The notes: generated from the letters alone by a model not told the origin. 64,000 nucleotides of DNA from an uncultured Flavobacteriaceae bacterium (GCA_947502635.1 CANNAN010000002.1:372001-436000), one strand, 5' to 3'; positions 18,912 to 29,262 are shown, counted from the first letter of the stretch. Made by a program: numbers and translations.

Positions 18912-19829
18912 TTGAATTCAAAAATAACCGACCAACTAAAAGAGAAATACGAGGCAATAGACCAAGACTATGAGACTTATTTAGAAGGTTTACTACATAG
19001 TAAACCTATTAATTATTGGGATTATATTCAAACGGATGCTTTATTAAATCTTCAAATACAACGCACCGTTTTTCCAGATGAGATGGTATTTATAATGTAC
19101 CATCAAATTAATGAGCTTTTGTTTAAAATGATACTTGGTGAGATAGATCAAGTAGCAAATAGTAATGAAGTAGATACCAATATGTTTACTTCAAAACTAA
19201 TGCGTATTAGTCGTTATTTTGATATGCTTACTTCGTCTTTTAGTATTATGAAGGATGGTATGGATGTCGATCAATATAATAAATTTAGAACCACTTTAAC
19301 ACCAGCCAGCGGTTTTCAAAGTGCACAGTATAGAAAAATTGAATTCGCATCTACAGAACTTATAAATCTTATAGATAAAAGATTCAGAGATACTATAGAT
19401 AGAAATTCGTCTTATGAAAATGCTTTTGAGCATTTATATTGGCAAGCAGCAGGAAAAGACTATAAAACAGGTAAAAAAAGTTATCTGTTAAAAGGCTTTG
19501 AGGAGAAATACAAGGATGAGTTTATTAGGTTTACTAAGTTTTATCATGGTAATAATTTATGGTCCAAGTTTAAAGCACTGCCTAAAGAATCGAGAGAAGA
19601 TAAAGAATTAATAACAGCGATGCGTCATTACGATTATACGGTAAATATAAAATGGGTAATGGCACATTATAATACAGCAAATCATTATTTAAATATAGGA
19701 GGCAAAACAGCAGAAGCTACTGGTGGTAGCGAGTGGGTAAAGTATATGCATCCAAAATATCAAAAAAGAATATTTTTTCCAGAGTTATGGTCAGAAAAAG
19801 AAATACAAGATTGGGGAACAAGTATTTAG
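18912..19829 (+). CDS. Tryptophan 2,3-dioxygenase
   Basis: Haem enzyme opening the indole ring of tryptophan to N-formylkynurenine. 305 residues, all helical. Family blocks: YWDYIQTDALLNLQ (residues ~36-49), PDEMVFIMYHQINELLFKMI (substrate and distal His), GFQSAQYRKIEF, and NIKWVMAHYNTANHYLNIGG with the haem-ligand His. The start must be TTG at 18912: an in-frame TAG lies two codons upstream and the first internal ATG is near residue 58, inside conserved sequence. It ends inside the start region of the M23 peptidase gene. This is the second aromatic amino-acid ring-cleavage route in this stretch. Confidence 0.95.
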   Translation: MNSKITDQLKEKYEAIDQDYETYLEGLLHSKPINYWDYIQTDALLNLQIQRTVFPDEMVFIMYHQINELLFKMILGEIDQVANSNEVDTNMFTSKLMRISRYFDMLTSSFSIMKDGMDVDQYNKFRTTLTPASGFQSAQYRKIEFASTELINLIDKRFRDTIDRNSSYENAFEHLYWQAAGKDYKTGKKSYLLKGFEEKYKDEFIRFTKFYHGNNLWSKFKALPKESREDKELITAMRHYDYTVNIKWVMAHYNTANHYLNIGGKTAEATGGSEWVKYMHPKYQKRIFFPELWSEKEIQDWGTSI

Positions 19830-21109
19830 TATTATTAATATTAGTAGTCACTTTTATCGCCTGTAAAGATGATCCTAAGCCAGTTTTACTAGAAGAAGAG
19901 CTAGCACTAGTAGAAGAAGTGCCTGAAGAAGTTTATGAATTTGGTTTTAACTTAAACGATTATGTCGTTAAGCGAGACACTATTAAAAAAGGAGACACCT
20001 TTGGTGTTATTTTAGAACGTAATCAAATCGGTTATCCTAAAATATTCCATATAGCAGAAAAAGCAAAAGATTCATTCGATATAAGACGTCTTCAAGTAGG
20101 GAAACCATATACCTTATTATGTTCTAAAGATTCATTAGAATTGCCAAAATGTTTTATTTATCAGCCAAACCAAGAAGAATATGTAGTGATCAATTTTCAT
20201 GATTCTATATATGCTTATAATAGTAGAAAACCTATTAAATATGTTGAAAAAATAGCGACAGGGGTCATTACCAATAATATTTCGGAGACTTTAGAAAAAC
20301 AAGGACTAAGTCAGCGGTTAGCATATAAAATGGCAGATGAGATTTATGCTTGGACGATCGATTTTAGACGTCTTCAAAAAGGAGATCGGTTTAAAGTAAT
20401 TTATACAGACAAATATATTAACGATACTATTTATACTGGTGTTCATAATATAAAAGCAGCATTTTTTGAGCATAATAAAGAACCTTTCTATGCTTTTGAA
20501 TTTGAAACAGACTCCGTTAAAGGTATCGTTGATTATTTTAATGATGAAGCTAAAAATTTAAGACGAGCTTTCTTAAAAGCGCCTGTGAAATTTAAGCGTA
20601 TTTCTTCCAGATACAATTTAAAAAGAAGAATTGCTGTTTATGGCTATAAAGTGCGTCCGCATAAAGGAACCGATTTTGCTGCAGCTATTGGTACGCCAAT
20701 TATGGCCACCGCCAATGGAACAGTTACCAAATCGGCCTACACTAGAGGTAATGGTAATTATGTAAAAATAAGACACAATGCGACTTACGAAACCCAATAC
20801 CTGCACATGAGTAGAAGAAATGTAAAAGTTGGCCAGTTTGTCAAGCAAGGTGATGTTATTGGTTGGGTTGGTATGACAGGAAATACAGGAGGGCCACATG
20901 TTTGTTATCGTTTTTGGAAAAATGGTAGGCAAGTAGATCCATTTAAACAAAAATTACCAGAAGCAAAACCAATATCGGATTCCTTGAAAATTAAATACTT
21001 AGACTTTATAGCACCTATAAAAGCGCAGTTAGACGACATCTCTTTTAGAGACGCTATTTTAGAGGAAACATTAGAAAATAAAAATAATCTAATTTCATTC
21101 AAACATTAA
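19787..21109 (+). CDS. M23 family peptidoglycan metallopeptidase, lipoprotein
   Basis: Predicted envelope murein endopeptidase. The start is uncertain: ATG 19787 overlaps the dioxygenase gene by 43 bases, while TTG 19811 gives a clean lipoprotein signal [18 protein letters not shown] with the lipidated cysteine at position 18. An OapA/LysM-like segment ([15 protein letters not shown]) precedes a helical domain. The C-terminal M23 domain shows RPHKGTDFA (Zn ligands His and Asp), YLHMS and [10 protein letters not shown]. The last motif is normally HxH; here the second histidine is cysteine, which I believe recurs in Bacteroidota homologues. The stop overlaps the pgi start by one base (TAATG). 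Confidence 0.9.
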   Translation: MVRKRNTRLGNKYLVLLILVVTFIACKDDPKPVLLEEELALVEEVPEEVYEFGFNLNDYVVKRDTIKKGDTFGVILERNQIGYPKIFHIAEKAKDSFDIRRLQVGKPYTLLCSKDSLELPKCFIYQPNQEEYVVINFHDSIYAYNSRKPIKYVEKIATGVITNNISETLEKQGLSQRLAYKMADEIYAWTIDFRRLQKGDRFKVIYTDKYINDTIYTGVHNIKAAFFEHNKEPFYAFEFETDSVKGIVDYFNDEAKNLRRAFLKAPVKFKRISSRYNLKRRIAVYGYKVRPHKGTDFAAAIGTPIMATANGTVTKSAYTRGNGNYVKIRHNATYETQYLHMSRRNVKVGQFVKQGDVIGWVGMTGNTGGPHVCYRFWKNGRQVDPFKQKLPEAKPISDSLKIKYLDFIAPIKAQLDDISFRDAILEETLENKNNLISFKH

Positions 21110-22728
21110 TGGCATTACCAAGTATAAACCCCATCACTACAGATTCGTGGAAACGATTACAAGAACATTTTAAAACTACAAAAGATGCTCATATGAAAGA
21201 TTTATTTGCTCAAGACAAAGAACGAGCAAATAAGTTTACTATTAAATGGGACGATTTTTATGTAGATTTTTCAAAAAATAGAATAACAGAAGAGACATTC
21301 AACCTTTTGCTAGAATTAGCTAATGAAGTTAAATTAAAAGAAGCTATTCAAAGTCAGTTTTCTGGAGAAATAATAAATCAAACAGAAGGAAGAGCTGTTT
21401 TACATACTGCATTGCGTGCACCAAAAACCTCAGAATGTTATGTTGATGGTGCAAATGTGATACCAGAAGTGTCTCAAGTAAAACAAAAAATAGAACAATT
21501 TACTAATGAAGTTGTAAATGGTGATAGAAAAGGTTTTACAGGAAAAACATTTACAGATATAGTAAATATAGGTATTGGAGGGTCCGATTTAGGACCAGCT
21601 ATGGTAGTAGACTCTCTACAATATTATAAAAATCATTTAACCACCCATTTCGTAAGCAATGTAGATGGCGATCATGTTAATGAAGTTATAAAGAAACTAA
21701 ATCCTGAAACGACACTGTTTGTTGTTGTTTCAAAAACATTTACAACACAAGAAACACTATCTAACGCTAATACTCTTAAAAACTGGTTTTTAAAATCGGC
21801 TGGCGAAGATGCTATAGCAAAACATTTTGTGGCAGTCTCTACAAATATTCAAAGTGTTAAGTCGTTTGGAATAGATGAAACCAATATTTTCCCTATGTGG
21901 GATTGGGTTGGTGGTCGTTTTTCATTATGGAGTGCTGTCGGTTTAACCATAAGTTTAGCTGTTGGGTATAACAACTTTGAAAGTTTACTTAGTGGTGCAA
22001 ACAAAATGGATGACCATTTTAAAAACGAAGATTTTAAAACCAATATCCCCGTTGTATTAGCTTTAATAAGTATTTGGTATAACAATTTCTTCAAAGCAGA
22101 AAGTGAAGCAGTCATTCCTTATTCTCAATACCTAAATCAATTTGCAACGTATTTGCAGCAAGGGATTATGGAAAGTAATGGTAAAAGCATAGATAGAAAT
22201 GGAAATCCTATTGATTATGAAACAGGAACTTTAATATGGGGAGAACCAGGAACTAATTCGCAGCATGCCTTTTTTCAATTAATACATCAGGGAACTAAAT
22301 TAATTCCAGCAGATTTTATTGGTTTTACCAAGTCTTTACATGGTAATCAAGATCATCAAGATAAACTTATTTCTAATTTTTTAGCGCAAACGGAAGCGCT
22401 TTTAAATGGAAAAACAGAGCAAGAAGTTATTGCTGAAGGAACGGCTTCTGATATTATTCCTTTTAAAGTTTTTAAAGGAAATAAACCAACCAATACTATT
22501 TTTATAAATAAATTATCGCCTGAAAGTTTAGGTAAGCTTATTGCTATGTATGAGCATAAAATATTTGTACAAGGTATCATTTGGAATATTTTTAGCTACG
22601 ACCAATTTGGTGTAGAATTAGGCAAGCAATTAGCTAGTAAAATTTTAAAAGAATTTAATGGTAGTGCTATAAGTGATCATGATTCATCTACTAGTAACTT
22701 GCTGAATTATTACAATAGTTTAGAATAA
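21109..22728 (+). CDS. pgi: Glucose-6-phosphate isomerase
   Basis: Interconverts glucose-6-phosphate and fructose-6-phosphate in glycolysis and gluconeogenesis. 539 residues, two SIS domains. Sugar-phosphate binding block [14 protein letters not shown] (residues ~150-163), [13 protein letters not shown], family signature [16 protein letters not shown], catalytic base region [13 protein letters not shown], and a C-terminal lysine region [11 protein letters not shown]. Start at ATG 21109 overlapping the M23 stop by one base; the protein then begins [16 protein letters not shown], as in homologues. A strong terminator follows. Confidence 0.98.
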   Translation: MALPSINPITTDSWKRLQEHFKTTKDAHMKDLFAQDKERANKFTIKWDDFYVDFSKNRITEETFNLLLELANEVKLKEAIQSQFSGEIINQTEGRAVLHTALRAPKTSECYVDGANVIPEVSQVKQKIEQFTNEVVNGDRKGFTGKTFTDIVNIGIGGSDLGPAMVVDSLQYYKNHLTTHFVSNVDGDHVNEVIKKLNPETTLFVVVSKTFTTQETLSNANTLKNWFLKSAGEDAIAKHFVAVSTNIQSVKSFGIDETNIFPMWDWVGGRFSLWSAVGLTISLAVGYNNFESLLSGANKMDDHFKNEDFKTNIPVVLALISIWYNNFFKAESEAVIPYSQYLNQFATYLQQGIMESNGKSIDRNGNPIDYETGTLIWGEPGTNSQHAFFQLIHQGTKLIPADFIGFTKSLHGNQDHQDKLISNFLAQTEALLNGKTEQEVIAEGTASDIIPFKVFKGNKPTNTIFINKLSPESLGKLIAMYEHKIFVQGIIWNIFSYDQFGVELGKQLASKILKEFNGSAISDHDSSTSNLLNYYNSLE

Positions 22729-22760
22729 AAAAGATACGAGATTTTCAATTTAATACTGAG

Positions 22761-22796
22761 AAGGCGTTGATATTTATAATATCAACGCCTTTTTTG
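22761..22796 (+). terminator. Rho-independent terminator of the pgi operon
   Basis: Perfect 13-bp stem AAGGCGTTGATAT (22761-22773) with ATATCAACGCCTT (22779-22791), 5-base loop, then a T run. Confidence 0.93.
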
Positions 22797-22900
22797 TTAT
22801 TATAAATGTTAATAAAATTCATACAAACAGATTCATAAGCTCTTAATTATGAGTATTTTTACAGGGACTAATTTTCAAATAATTAATTCTTTTTTAAATC

Positions 22901-25453
22901 ATGAAAAAAACGATTCATTTTTTATTAATGGCTGTGGCATTTCTATTTTCTACAGTTATTATGGCGCAAAGCACTGTTACAGGTACTGTGATAGATGCCG
23001 AACTTAATTCCCCGCTTCCAGGTGCGAATATTGTTGAAAAAGGAACAACCAATGGGGTTTCTTCAGATTTCAATGGTGACTTTACTTTAATTACAAAAGC
23101 ATCTTCGGGAGAGATTGTGATTTCGTATGTAGGTTATAGTTCCATTACGGTATCATTTAATGGTAATACGGACTTAGGAAAACTACTATTAACACCAGAT
23201 AACTCACTTGAGGAGATTGTTATTACAGGTTCTGGTGTAATTGATTTAGCAGAAAGTAGAAAAACACCAATTGCTGTATCTACTATTAAAGCTAATGAAA
23301 TTAGGGAGAGAGCAGGAAACTGGGATTTACCAGAAGTATTAAAATCGACTCCTTCTGTGCAAGCTATAAAAGGTGGAGGATTTGGTGATGGTCAAATGTT
23401 TTTACGTGGTTTTGATCAAACAAATACAGCTTTCATGCTTAACGGACAACCAATTAACAGTCCAGAAGATGGTAGAATGTTTTGGTCTAACTGGTCTGGT
23501 GTATTAGATGTCGCTAATGCGGTGCAAGTACAACGTGGTTTAGGATCGTCAAAATTGGCTATCTCATCTGTTGGTGGAACGGTAAATATTGTAACAAAAA
23601 CAGTTGATAGACGAGAGGGTGGTTTTTTTCAACAAATGGTTGCAAATGATAATTATACAAAGACTACGGCATATTACTCTACGGGTTTAATGGAAAACGG
23701 ATGGGCATTTTCGGGAATGCTTGGACATTGGCAAGGAGAAGGATATGTTGATGATACAGATGGACAAGGGCAAACATATTTTTTATCATTTGGTTATAAA
23801 CCAAATGATAATAATTTATTTAACTTTTTACTAACTGGTGCACCTCAATGGCATGCAGCAGCAGGAAGTGGAAGGATAAGTGAGTTTTTAGAAAATGGTA
23901 GAAAATATAACTCTTGGAATTTTGAAGGTGTAAACAGTCCTAACCTATTACAAAGTGGGAAATATCCAGGAGGAAGAAATGTATACCATAAACCTGTGGC
24001 TAACTTGAGCTGGGATTTAACTATTAATGAAAATTCATCGTTATCGACTATTCTGTACGGTTCTTTAGGCCGTGGAACGTTTGCTGCTACAAGAACATCG
24101 GGAAGCACTCCAACTTATGCTAGAGGGTCTAATAATAACCATAACTGGTATGGTTTAGTTACCAACTACAACAACCAATTAAATGAGAATTTAAATTTGA
24201 ATTTTGGTGCAGATGTACGCTTATATAATGGAATCCACTTTAGAAGTGTTAACGAGTTTTTATCTGTAAGTAGTGTGAGTGCATTTAGTAATTACAATGG
24301 AGGTGCTTATAATCTAACGAATGTTTTTGGAGGTATTAACCCATGGAATGTAACTTTTAATACTAATGACGAACACGATCAGCGTTTTGGTTACGATTAC
24401 GAAGAACAAATAAACTATGTTGGTGTTTTTGGTCAATTAGAATATGCTAAAGATAATTTTACAGCATTTTTTCAAGGCTCAGCGTCCACACAATCCCATG
24501 TTAGAACAGAGTATTTAAATGCTGCAAATCAAGGACAATCTGAAGAATCAGAAAAAGTGAAAAACCCAGGTTTTAATGTTAAAGCTGGAGGTGCTTATAC
24601 CATAAATGACAACCATAAAGTGTTTGTAAATGCAGGTTATTATTCACGTCAACCATTTCATAGTGACTTATTTATAAGTGATCGAAATGGAAATGAGTTA
24701 ATTAGCCCTGAAGTAGAAAACCAAAACATAACAGGTTTAGAAGCTGGCTATCAATTTGGAGGTGAAAAAGTTTCAGCTAATTTGAATTTATATTATACCA
24801 TATGGGACAATAGAACATTGTTGGATGACAATGGAGAAGACCAAGGAGATCCTGCTTTTAGGTTATTTCAAACTCAAGGTGTAAAACAAGTGCATTCTGG
24901 AGTTGAGTTAGAAGTATTTACACATCCTATGGATAATCTTAGAGTAAATGGATTTCTTGCAATAGGCGATTGGAAATTTGATGGAAATGGGATGCAAAGA
25001 ACTTTTGATGAAACTGGAACAATCACTGACCCTGATAGCGTTGTAGATCTTGATGGCGTTAAAGTTGGGGGAGCAGCACAGTTTACGGCTGGAGTTTTTG
25101 CTTCTTATGAGTTTTTACCGAGATTAAGTCTTGATGGTACTTGGAATCTTAACAACAATTTATATTCTCAAGGACGAACAACAGTCAGTAGTCCGCCAAT
25201 AGAATTGCCAAGTTATGATACTGTCGATGCAGGTTTGTCTTATAAATGGTTAGTAGGGAGACGTGATAAAAACTCATTACAGTTTAGAGTTAATATCAAT
25301 AATGTCTTTGATGAGGTATATTTAGAGTCTGTAAGCGGAAATACTGCTGCTTCAAACGACCTCTCAGAAAATTACAAAGGTGTTAATACTTCAAATAGAG
25401 GAAGATTCGGATACGGTAGAACGTGGAATTTTAGTGCGCGTTACAATTTCTAG
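22901..25453 (+). CDS. TonB-dependent outer-membrane receptor (first of tandem pair)
   Basis: 850 residues. Signal peptide 1-22 (cleavage at MAQ|S). Residues ~24-105 form a carboxypeptidase-like regulatory domain (TVTGTVIDAELNSPLPGANI ... GDFTLITKASSGEIVISYVG). Next come a TonB-box-like EEIVITGSG (~108-116), the plug domain (~125-235, FLRGFDQTNTAFMLNGQPIN, SVGGTVNIVTKT) and a 22-strand barrel ending GRTWNFSARYNF with terminal Phe. It imports a substrate across the outer membrane using TonB energy. The ligand is unknown: no SusD-like partner is adjacent and no siderophore genes are nearby. It is closely similar to the next gene, including an 18-base identical run in the signal-peptide codons (22921-22938 and 25869-25886). 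Confidence 0.95.
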   Translation: MKKTIHFLLMAVAFLFSTVIMAQSTVTGTVIDAELNSPLPGANIVEKGTTNGVSSDFNGDFTLITKASSGEIVISYVGYSSITVSFNGNTDLGKLLLTPDNSLEEIVITGSGVIDLAESRKTPIAVSTIKANEIRERAGNWDLPEVLKSTPSVQAIKGGGFGDGQMFLRGFDQTNTAFMLNGQPINSPEDGRMFWSNWSGVLDVANAVQVQRGLGSSKLAISSVGGTVNIVTKTVDRREGGFFQQMVANDNYTKTTAYYSTGLMENGWAFSGMLGHWQGEGYVDDTDGQGQTYFLSFGYKPNDNNLFNFLLTGAPQWHAAAGSGRISEFLENGRKYNSWNFEGVNSPNLLQSGKYPGGRNVYHKPVANLSWDLTINENSSLSTILYGSLGRGTFAATRTSGSTPTYARGSNNNHNWYGLVTNYNNQLNENLNLNFGADVRLYNGIHFRSVNEFLSVSSVSAFSNYNGGAYNLTNVFGGINPWNVTFNTNDEHDQRFGYDYEEQINYVGVFGQLEYAKDNFTAFFQGSASTQSHVRTEYLNAANQGQSEESEKVKNPGFNVKAGGAYTINDNHKVFVNAGYYSRQPFHSDLFISDRNGNELISPEVENQNITGLEAGYQFGGEKVSANLNLYYTIWDNRTLLDDNGEDQGDPAFRLFQTQGVKQVHSGVELEVFTHPMDNLRVNGFLAIGDWKFDGNGMQRTFDETGTITDPDSVVDLDGVKVGGAAQFTAGVFASYEFLPRLSLDGTWNLNNNLYSQGRTTVSSPPIELPSYDTVDAGLSYKWLVGRRDKNSLQFRVNINNVFDEVYLESVSGNTAASNDLSENYKGVNTSNRGRFGYGRTWNFSARYNF

Positions 25454-25475
25454 CATCATTTAAAATATATAATTC

Positions 25476-25506
25476 AAAAACCGCTTCTTTTAGAGGCGGT
25501 TTTTTG
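25476..25506 (+). terminator. Rho-independent terminator after first tandem TonB receptor
   Basis: AAAACCGC...GGCGGTTTT hairpin followed by T-rich sequence. It shares its CCGCTTCT core with the terminator behind the second receptor (28604-28634). Confidence 0.8.
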
Positions 25507-25848
25507 TTTTCTAAATATTAATTAAACTTTTAATGTGTCATTAGTAATAATTCAAGGCAAACCTAATGAAGAATTTGTATGCCTAAAATTTAGCGAATCC
25601 ATTCATAGTAAATAACTAATGACATTAATTTTATTATAACTTAACAATAGGATAATAAAATTGGTGTAACTCGCCCACAACTAATTCTTTAATTGTTTTG
25701 TTATTAGTAGTTTAAAGGATTTATTTTTTATGTTTTCAAAATTCAAAAAACATGTATTTCATAAATATTTGTTAAAGCTTAGTTAATAAAAAGCACTGAT
25801 ATCTTCAATTAATTTGCATGACTAATTCAATTAATCTATCAAAAAATT
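25507..25848. other. Intergenic region between tandem TonB receptor genes
   Basis: About 340 AT-rich bases without a gene. It should hold the promoter of the second receptor. TTAATTTG (25809-25816) is a one-mismatch -7 box about 30 bases before the ATG, but the nearest TTTG upstream (25768-25771) is too far for a -33 box. No repeat or RNA motif recognised. Confidence 0.45.
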
Positions 25849-28578
25849 ATGAAGAGAATAACTCAACTTTTATTAATGGCTGTGGCTTTTTTATTTGCAA
25901 CAGCAGCAATAGCTCAAAGTACTGTTACAGGTACGATCTTAGATGTAGAACTTAATTCGCCGCTGCCAGGTGCGAATGTCGTTGAAAAAGGAACAGCTAA
26001 TGGTGTTTCTTCAGATTTCAATGGCAACTTTACTATAGAAACTCAAGCTTCGTCTGGAGAAGTTGTCGTTTCATTTGTAGGTTATGGATCTATAACCTTA
26101 TCATTTAATGGTACTACAAATTTAGGTAACATCCTATTATCTCCAGATAACTCTCTCAAGGAAATAGTGATAGTTGGTACTGGAATTATCGATTTAGCAG
26201 ACGACAGAAAAACGCCAGTTGCAGTATCAACCATTAAAGCCAGTGAGATTCAAAAAAAGATTGGAACACAAGATATTACTATGACACTTGTTAATACACC
26301 TTCTGTTTATGTTGCAGGGGCTTCTGGAGGTTTTGGAGATACTAGAATTGCTGTTCGTGGTTTTGAACAAGACAATACAGCGTATTTATTAAATGGACAA
26401 CCTATTAATAGTATGGAAGATGGCACAATGTATTGGTCGAACTGGTCTGGAATGAATGACATCTCTAGTGCTATTCAGATCCAGCGTGGTTTGGGCGCTT
26501 CTAAATTAGCGATTTCATCTGTTGGTGGTACAGTCAACTTTGTAACCAATACAACGAACAAAAAAGAAGGTGGTTTTTTATATGCAGGGATCGCTAATGA
26601 TGACTATGTGAAAACGACGTTAGCTTATAATACGGGAAGAAATGAAAAAGGTTGGGGATCTAGTTTTATGTTTTCGCATTGGCAAGGGGATGGTTACAAT
26701 GAAGGAAACTTTGGTGAAGGCCAGACTTATTTTATATCCGTAGGATATAAACCAAATGACACACATAATTTTAACTTTTTAATTACTGGTGCACCACAAT
26801 ATCACGATCAAAATTTCGCTAAACCTATTTCTAATTATCTAGATTATGGTAGACGATACAATAACAACTGGGGGACTTACCAAGGTCAATATATCACAGA
26901 AAGAAGAAACTTCTATCATAAACCAGTAGCGAATTTAAACTGGGATTTTAATATTAATGAGACTACCAACCTGTCTAGTGTATTATATGCTTCTTGGGGT
27001 CGTGGTGGCGGAACAGGAGATAGAGGTAATAGAATTAGAACAGCAGAAGGACGTATAGATTATGATGCTATTTATGCTCAAAATGCAGCTGTTACTAATG
27101 GCGCTGGTGTTTATTTTGGAAACGAGCCAGCATACGTTACACGTTCTTCTATGAATTTACATAGTTGGTATGGATTAGTAACTAATTTAGAAAAACAATT
27201 AAGCGAAAACTTAACCTTAAATGTTGGTTTTGATTTAAGAACATATTATGGTGAGCATTTTAGAATCGTTGAAAATTACCATGGCTTAAATTCGTGGCAA
27301 GAAAATATTCGTTTAAGAGATCAAAATAATACGCATCAAACTTATGATGGGTTTGGAACTTATAAAAGAGTTGTTACATCTTATAATCTAAAAGCAAATC
27401 CATGGGCAGTATTATTTGAAAATGTAAATGAAGAAGATAAGATTGCTTATAGTAATGATGAGCGTATCAATTATGGAGGATTATTTACTCAATTAGAATA
27501 TGCTAATGATCATTTTTCAGCATTTTTTCAGGGAGCAGTATCAAACCAATATCATCAGAGATTTGATTATTTTCAGTATGCCGATCAGGCATTAATTAAT
27601 GGGACTTCACCACAAGGAACAGGAACACCATTACCTAATGGCATTACAGATGGTGTAGATTCAGAAAAAGTAGATAATTTTGGATTCAATGTTAAAGGAG
27701 GTGGGAGTTTTGCTTTAAATGAAGACAATAGAGTATATGTGAATGCGGGTTATTATTCACGTCAACCATATCATGATAATATCTATTTGAATTTTACAAA
27801 TCAAATAAATCCTTTAACAGAAAATGAAAAAATCTTGGGCTTAGAAGCAGGGTACAGTTTCAAAAGCCGATTTTTCTCTACTAATGTTAACTTGTACAGA
27901 ACGTCTTGGAAGGATAGAGTTGTGACGTCTTCTAGAGTTACAAACGATGTTGTTACTTTTACAACCAATGAAGGTGTAGAACAAGTGCATACAGGTGCTG
28001 AATTAGATTTTACAACCAGACCAACCGATAATTTAAGAATTAAGGGATTTGTTTCAGTTGGTGATTGGGTATTTAAAGGAGAAGGTGTGACTAGGGTTAC
28101 AGACGAAGAGCAAAATGTCCTTAGTACAGAATCTACAGATTTTGATGGTGGAAAAGTAGGTGATGCAGCTCAGTTTACTGCTGGTTTAGGGTTAGACTAT
28201 CAGATAGTAGAAAGATTATCAATAGATGCAGATTGGAGATTTTATGACAATTTATATTCAGACGTTGGCGCTGTAAAAGAAAACTTAAAATTGCCTTCAT
28301 ATGATATTGTAGATATGGGTCTTTCTTATAAAATGTTATTAGGAAAAAATGCAGGCAAATCTTTGAATTTTAGACTTAATATTAATAATTTATTTTATAA
28401 AATTTACCTTTCCGAGTTAAGAACAGCAATTAAAGCAGACGATTTAGTAGACACAGATGATCCTTCTGCTGGGACTTATGCTTCAAATGGAAGGTTATAC
28501 AATGGTATCGCAAATGCTAATCAAGGATACTTTGGTTTAGGTAGAACATGGAATTTTAGCTTGCGTTACAAGTTCTAA
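25849..28578 (+). CDS. TonB-dependent outer-membrane receptor (second of tandem pair)
   Basis: 909 residues, same architecture as the preceding gene: signal peptide 1-22 (ending IAQ), carboxypeptidase-like domain (~24-105), EIVIVGTGIIDLAD linker, plug (~125-235, AVRGFEQDNTAYLLNGQPIN, SVGGTVNFVTNT) and barrel ending GRTWNFSLRYKF. The two proteins are nearly alike in the first ~240 residues and in the barrel's final strands. They differ in extracellular loops, and this copy is 59 residues longer, e.g. the ITERRNFYHKP region and the QGTGTPLPNG loop. That pattern fits gene duplication followed by ligand divergence. Ligand unknown. Confidence 0.95.
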   Translation: MKRITQLLLMAVAFLFATAAIAQSTVTGTILDVELNSPLPGANVVEKGTANGVSSDFNGNFTIETQASSGEVVVSFVGYGSITLSFNGTTNLGNILLSPDNSLKEIVIVGTGIIDLADDRKTPVAVSTIKASEIQKKIGTQDITMTLVNTPSVYVAGASGGFGDTRIAVRGFEQDNTAYLLNGQPINSMEDGTMYWSNWSGMNDISSAIQIQRGLGASKLAISSVGGTVNFVTNTTNKKEGGFLYAGIANDDYVKTTLAYNTGRNEKGWGSSFMFSHWQGDGYNEGNFGEGQTYFISVGYKPNDTHNFNFLITGAPQYHDQNFAKPISNYLDYGRRYNNNWGTYQGQYITERRNFYHKPVANLNWDFNINETTNLSSVLYASWGRGGGTGDRGNRIRTAEGRIDYDAIYAQNAAVTNGAGVYFGNEPAYVTRSSMNLHSWYGLVTNLEKQLSENLTLNVGFDLRTYYGEHFRIVENYHGLNSWQENIRLRDQNNTHQTYDGFGTYKRVVTSYNLKANPWAVLFENVNEEDKIAYSNDERINYGGLFTQLEYANDHFSAFFQGAVSNQYHQRFDYFQYADQALINGTSPQGTGTPLPNGITDGVDSEKVDNFGFNVKGGGSFALNEDNRVYVNAGYYSRQPYHDNIYLNFTNQINPLTENEKILGLEAGYSFKSRFFSTNVNLYRTSWKDRVVTSSRVTNDVVTFTTNEGVEQVHTGAELDFTTRPTDNLRIKGFVSVGDWVFKGEGVTRVTDEEQNVLSTESTDFDGGKVGDAAQFTAGLGLDYQIVERLSIDADWRFYDNLYSDVGAVKENLKLPSYDIVDMGLSYKMLLGKNAGKSLNFRLNINNLFYKIYLSELRTAIKADDLVDTDDPSAGTYASNGRLYNGIANANQGYFGLGRTWNFSLRYKF

Positions 28579-28603
28579 TATCTTATCTTAATTATACAAA
28601 TTA

Positions 28604-28634
28604 AAGACCGCTTCTGTAAAGAAGCGGTTTTTTT
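28604..28634 (+). terminator. Rho-independent terminator after second tandem TonB receptor
   Basis: Stem ACCGCTTC (28607-28614) with GAAGCGGT (28621-28628), then a run of T. It is related in sequence to the terminator at 25476-25506. Confidence 0.88.
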
Positions 28635-28682
28635 ATACTTTTAATTATTACATTTGTAATGTAAAATTTAAATAGTTAATTC

Positions 28683-29120
28683 ATGTATGATATTGTAAAG
28701 ACATTGCATTCTTATTGGGCATATTTAGTACTTATTGTTTTAATAATTGCGACTGCCAATGCTTTAATAAAAACATTTGGAGGTAAAGAATATAGCGCCA
28801 AAGATTTTAGAAAATCACTATTTACTTTAATAGTATCTCATATACAATTACTTATTGGTTTAATACTTTATTTTGTATCACCCAGATTTGAGCTATGGAG
28901 CGAATTAGGAGGTGGTGTTATGAGTAATTCCTTAGCAAGATTATATCTTGTAGAACACCCTCTTGTAAATATAATAGCAGTAGCTTTAATAACCATTGGT
29001 TATTCTAAGCATAAAAAGAAGCTAACATCTAAATCTAAATTAAAAACAATCGCTATTTTTTATACCATAGCTTTAGTATTGTTTTTATCACGAATTCCTT
29101 GGAGTAGTTGGATAGGTTAA
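28683..29120 (+). CDS. Small four-helix membrane protein (cytochrome b-like)
   Basis: 145 residues with four predicted membrane helices (~12-30, ~45-64, ~92-105, ~121-138). Histidines lie near helix ends (H9, H53, H92, and the SKHKKK loop). Proteins of this size and pattern in Bacteroidota are usually labelled cytochrome B-like, but haem ligation is not proven. The terminator of the preceding receptor gene separates it from that operon. A small hairpin at 29145-29163 (CTTAGCT/AGCTAAG) lies between it and the convergent nuclease gene. Confidence 0.75.
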   Translation: MYDIVKTLHSYWAYLVLIVLIIATANALIKTFGGKEYSAKDFRKSLFTLIVSHIQLLIGLILYFVSPRFELWSELGGGVMSNSLARLYLVEHPLVNIIAVALITIGYSKHKKKLTSKSKLKTIAIFYTIALVLFLSRIPWSSWIG

Positions 29121-29262
29121 TATAATATCAAAGAATATGGATCGCTTAGCTGTTAGAGCTAAGGCTTATTATAGGTAGTTTTAAGCATATTCTCCTGATT
29201 TATATTGCTATTAGTACGAATTCGAGAAATTGGTGTCAAAAGCTTTTTATATAAAGAGGATT

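Noticed and set aside
22901-28578. Repeated receptor 5' ends as a mobile element
   Set aside because: The repeats are coding sequence of paralogous genes; there is no transposase, no terminal inverted repeats and no target duplication.
29145-29163. Hairpin CTTAGCT/AGCTAAG between convergent genes, as a terminator
   Set aside because: Short stem without a T run on either strand; not listed as a terminator.
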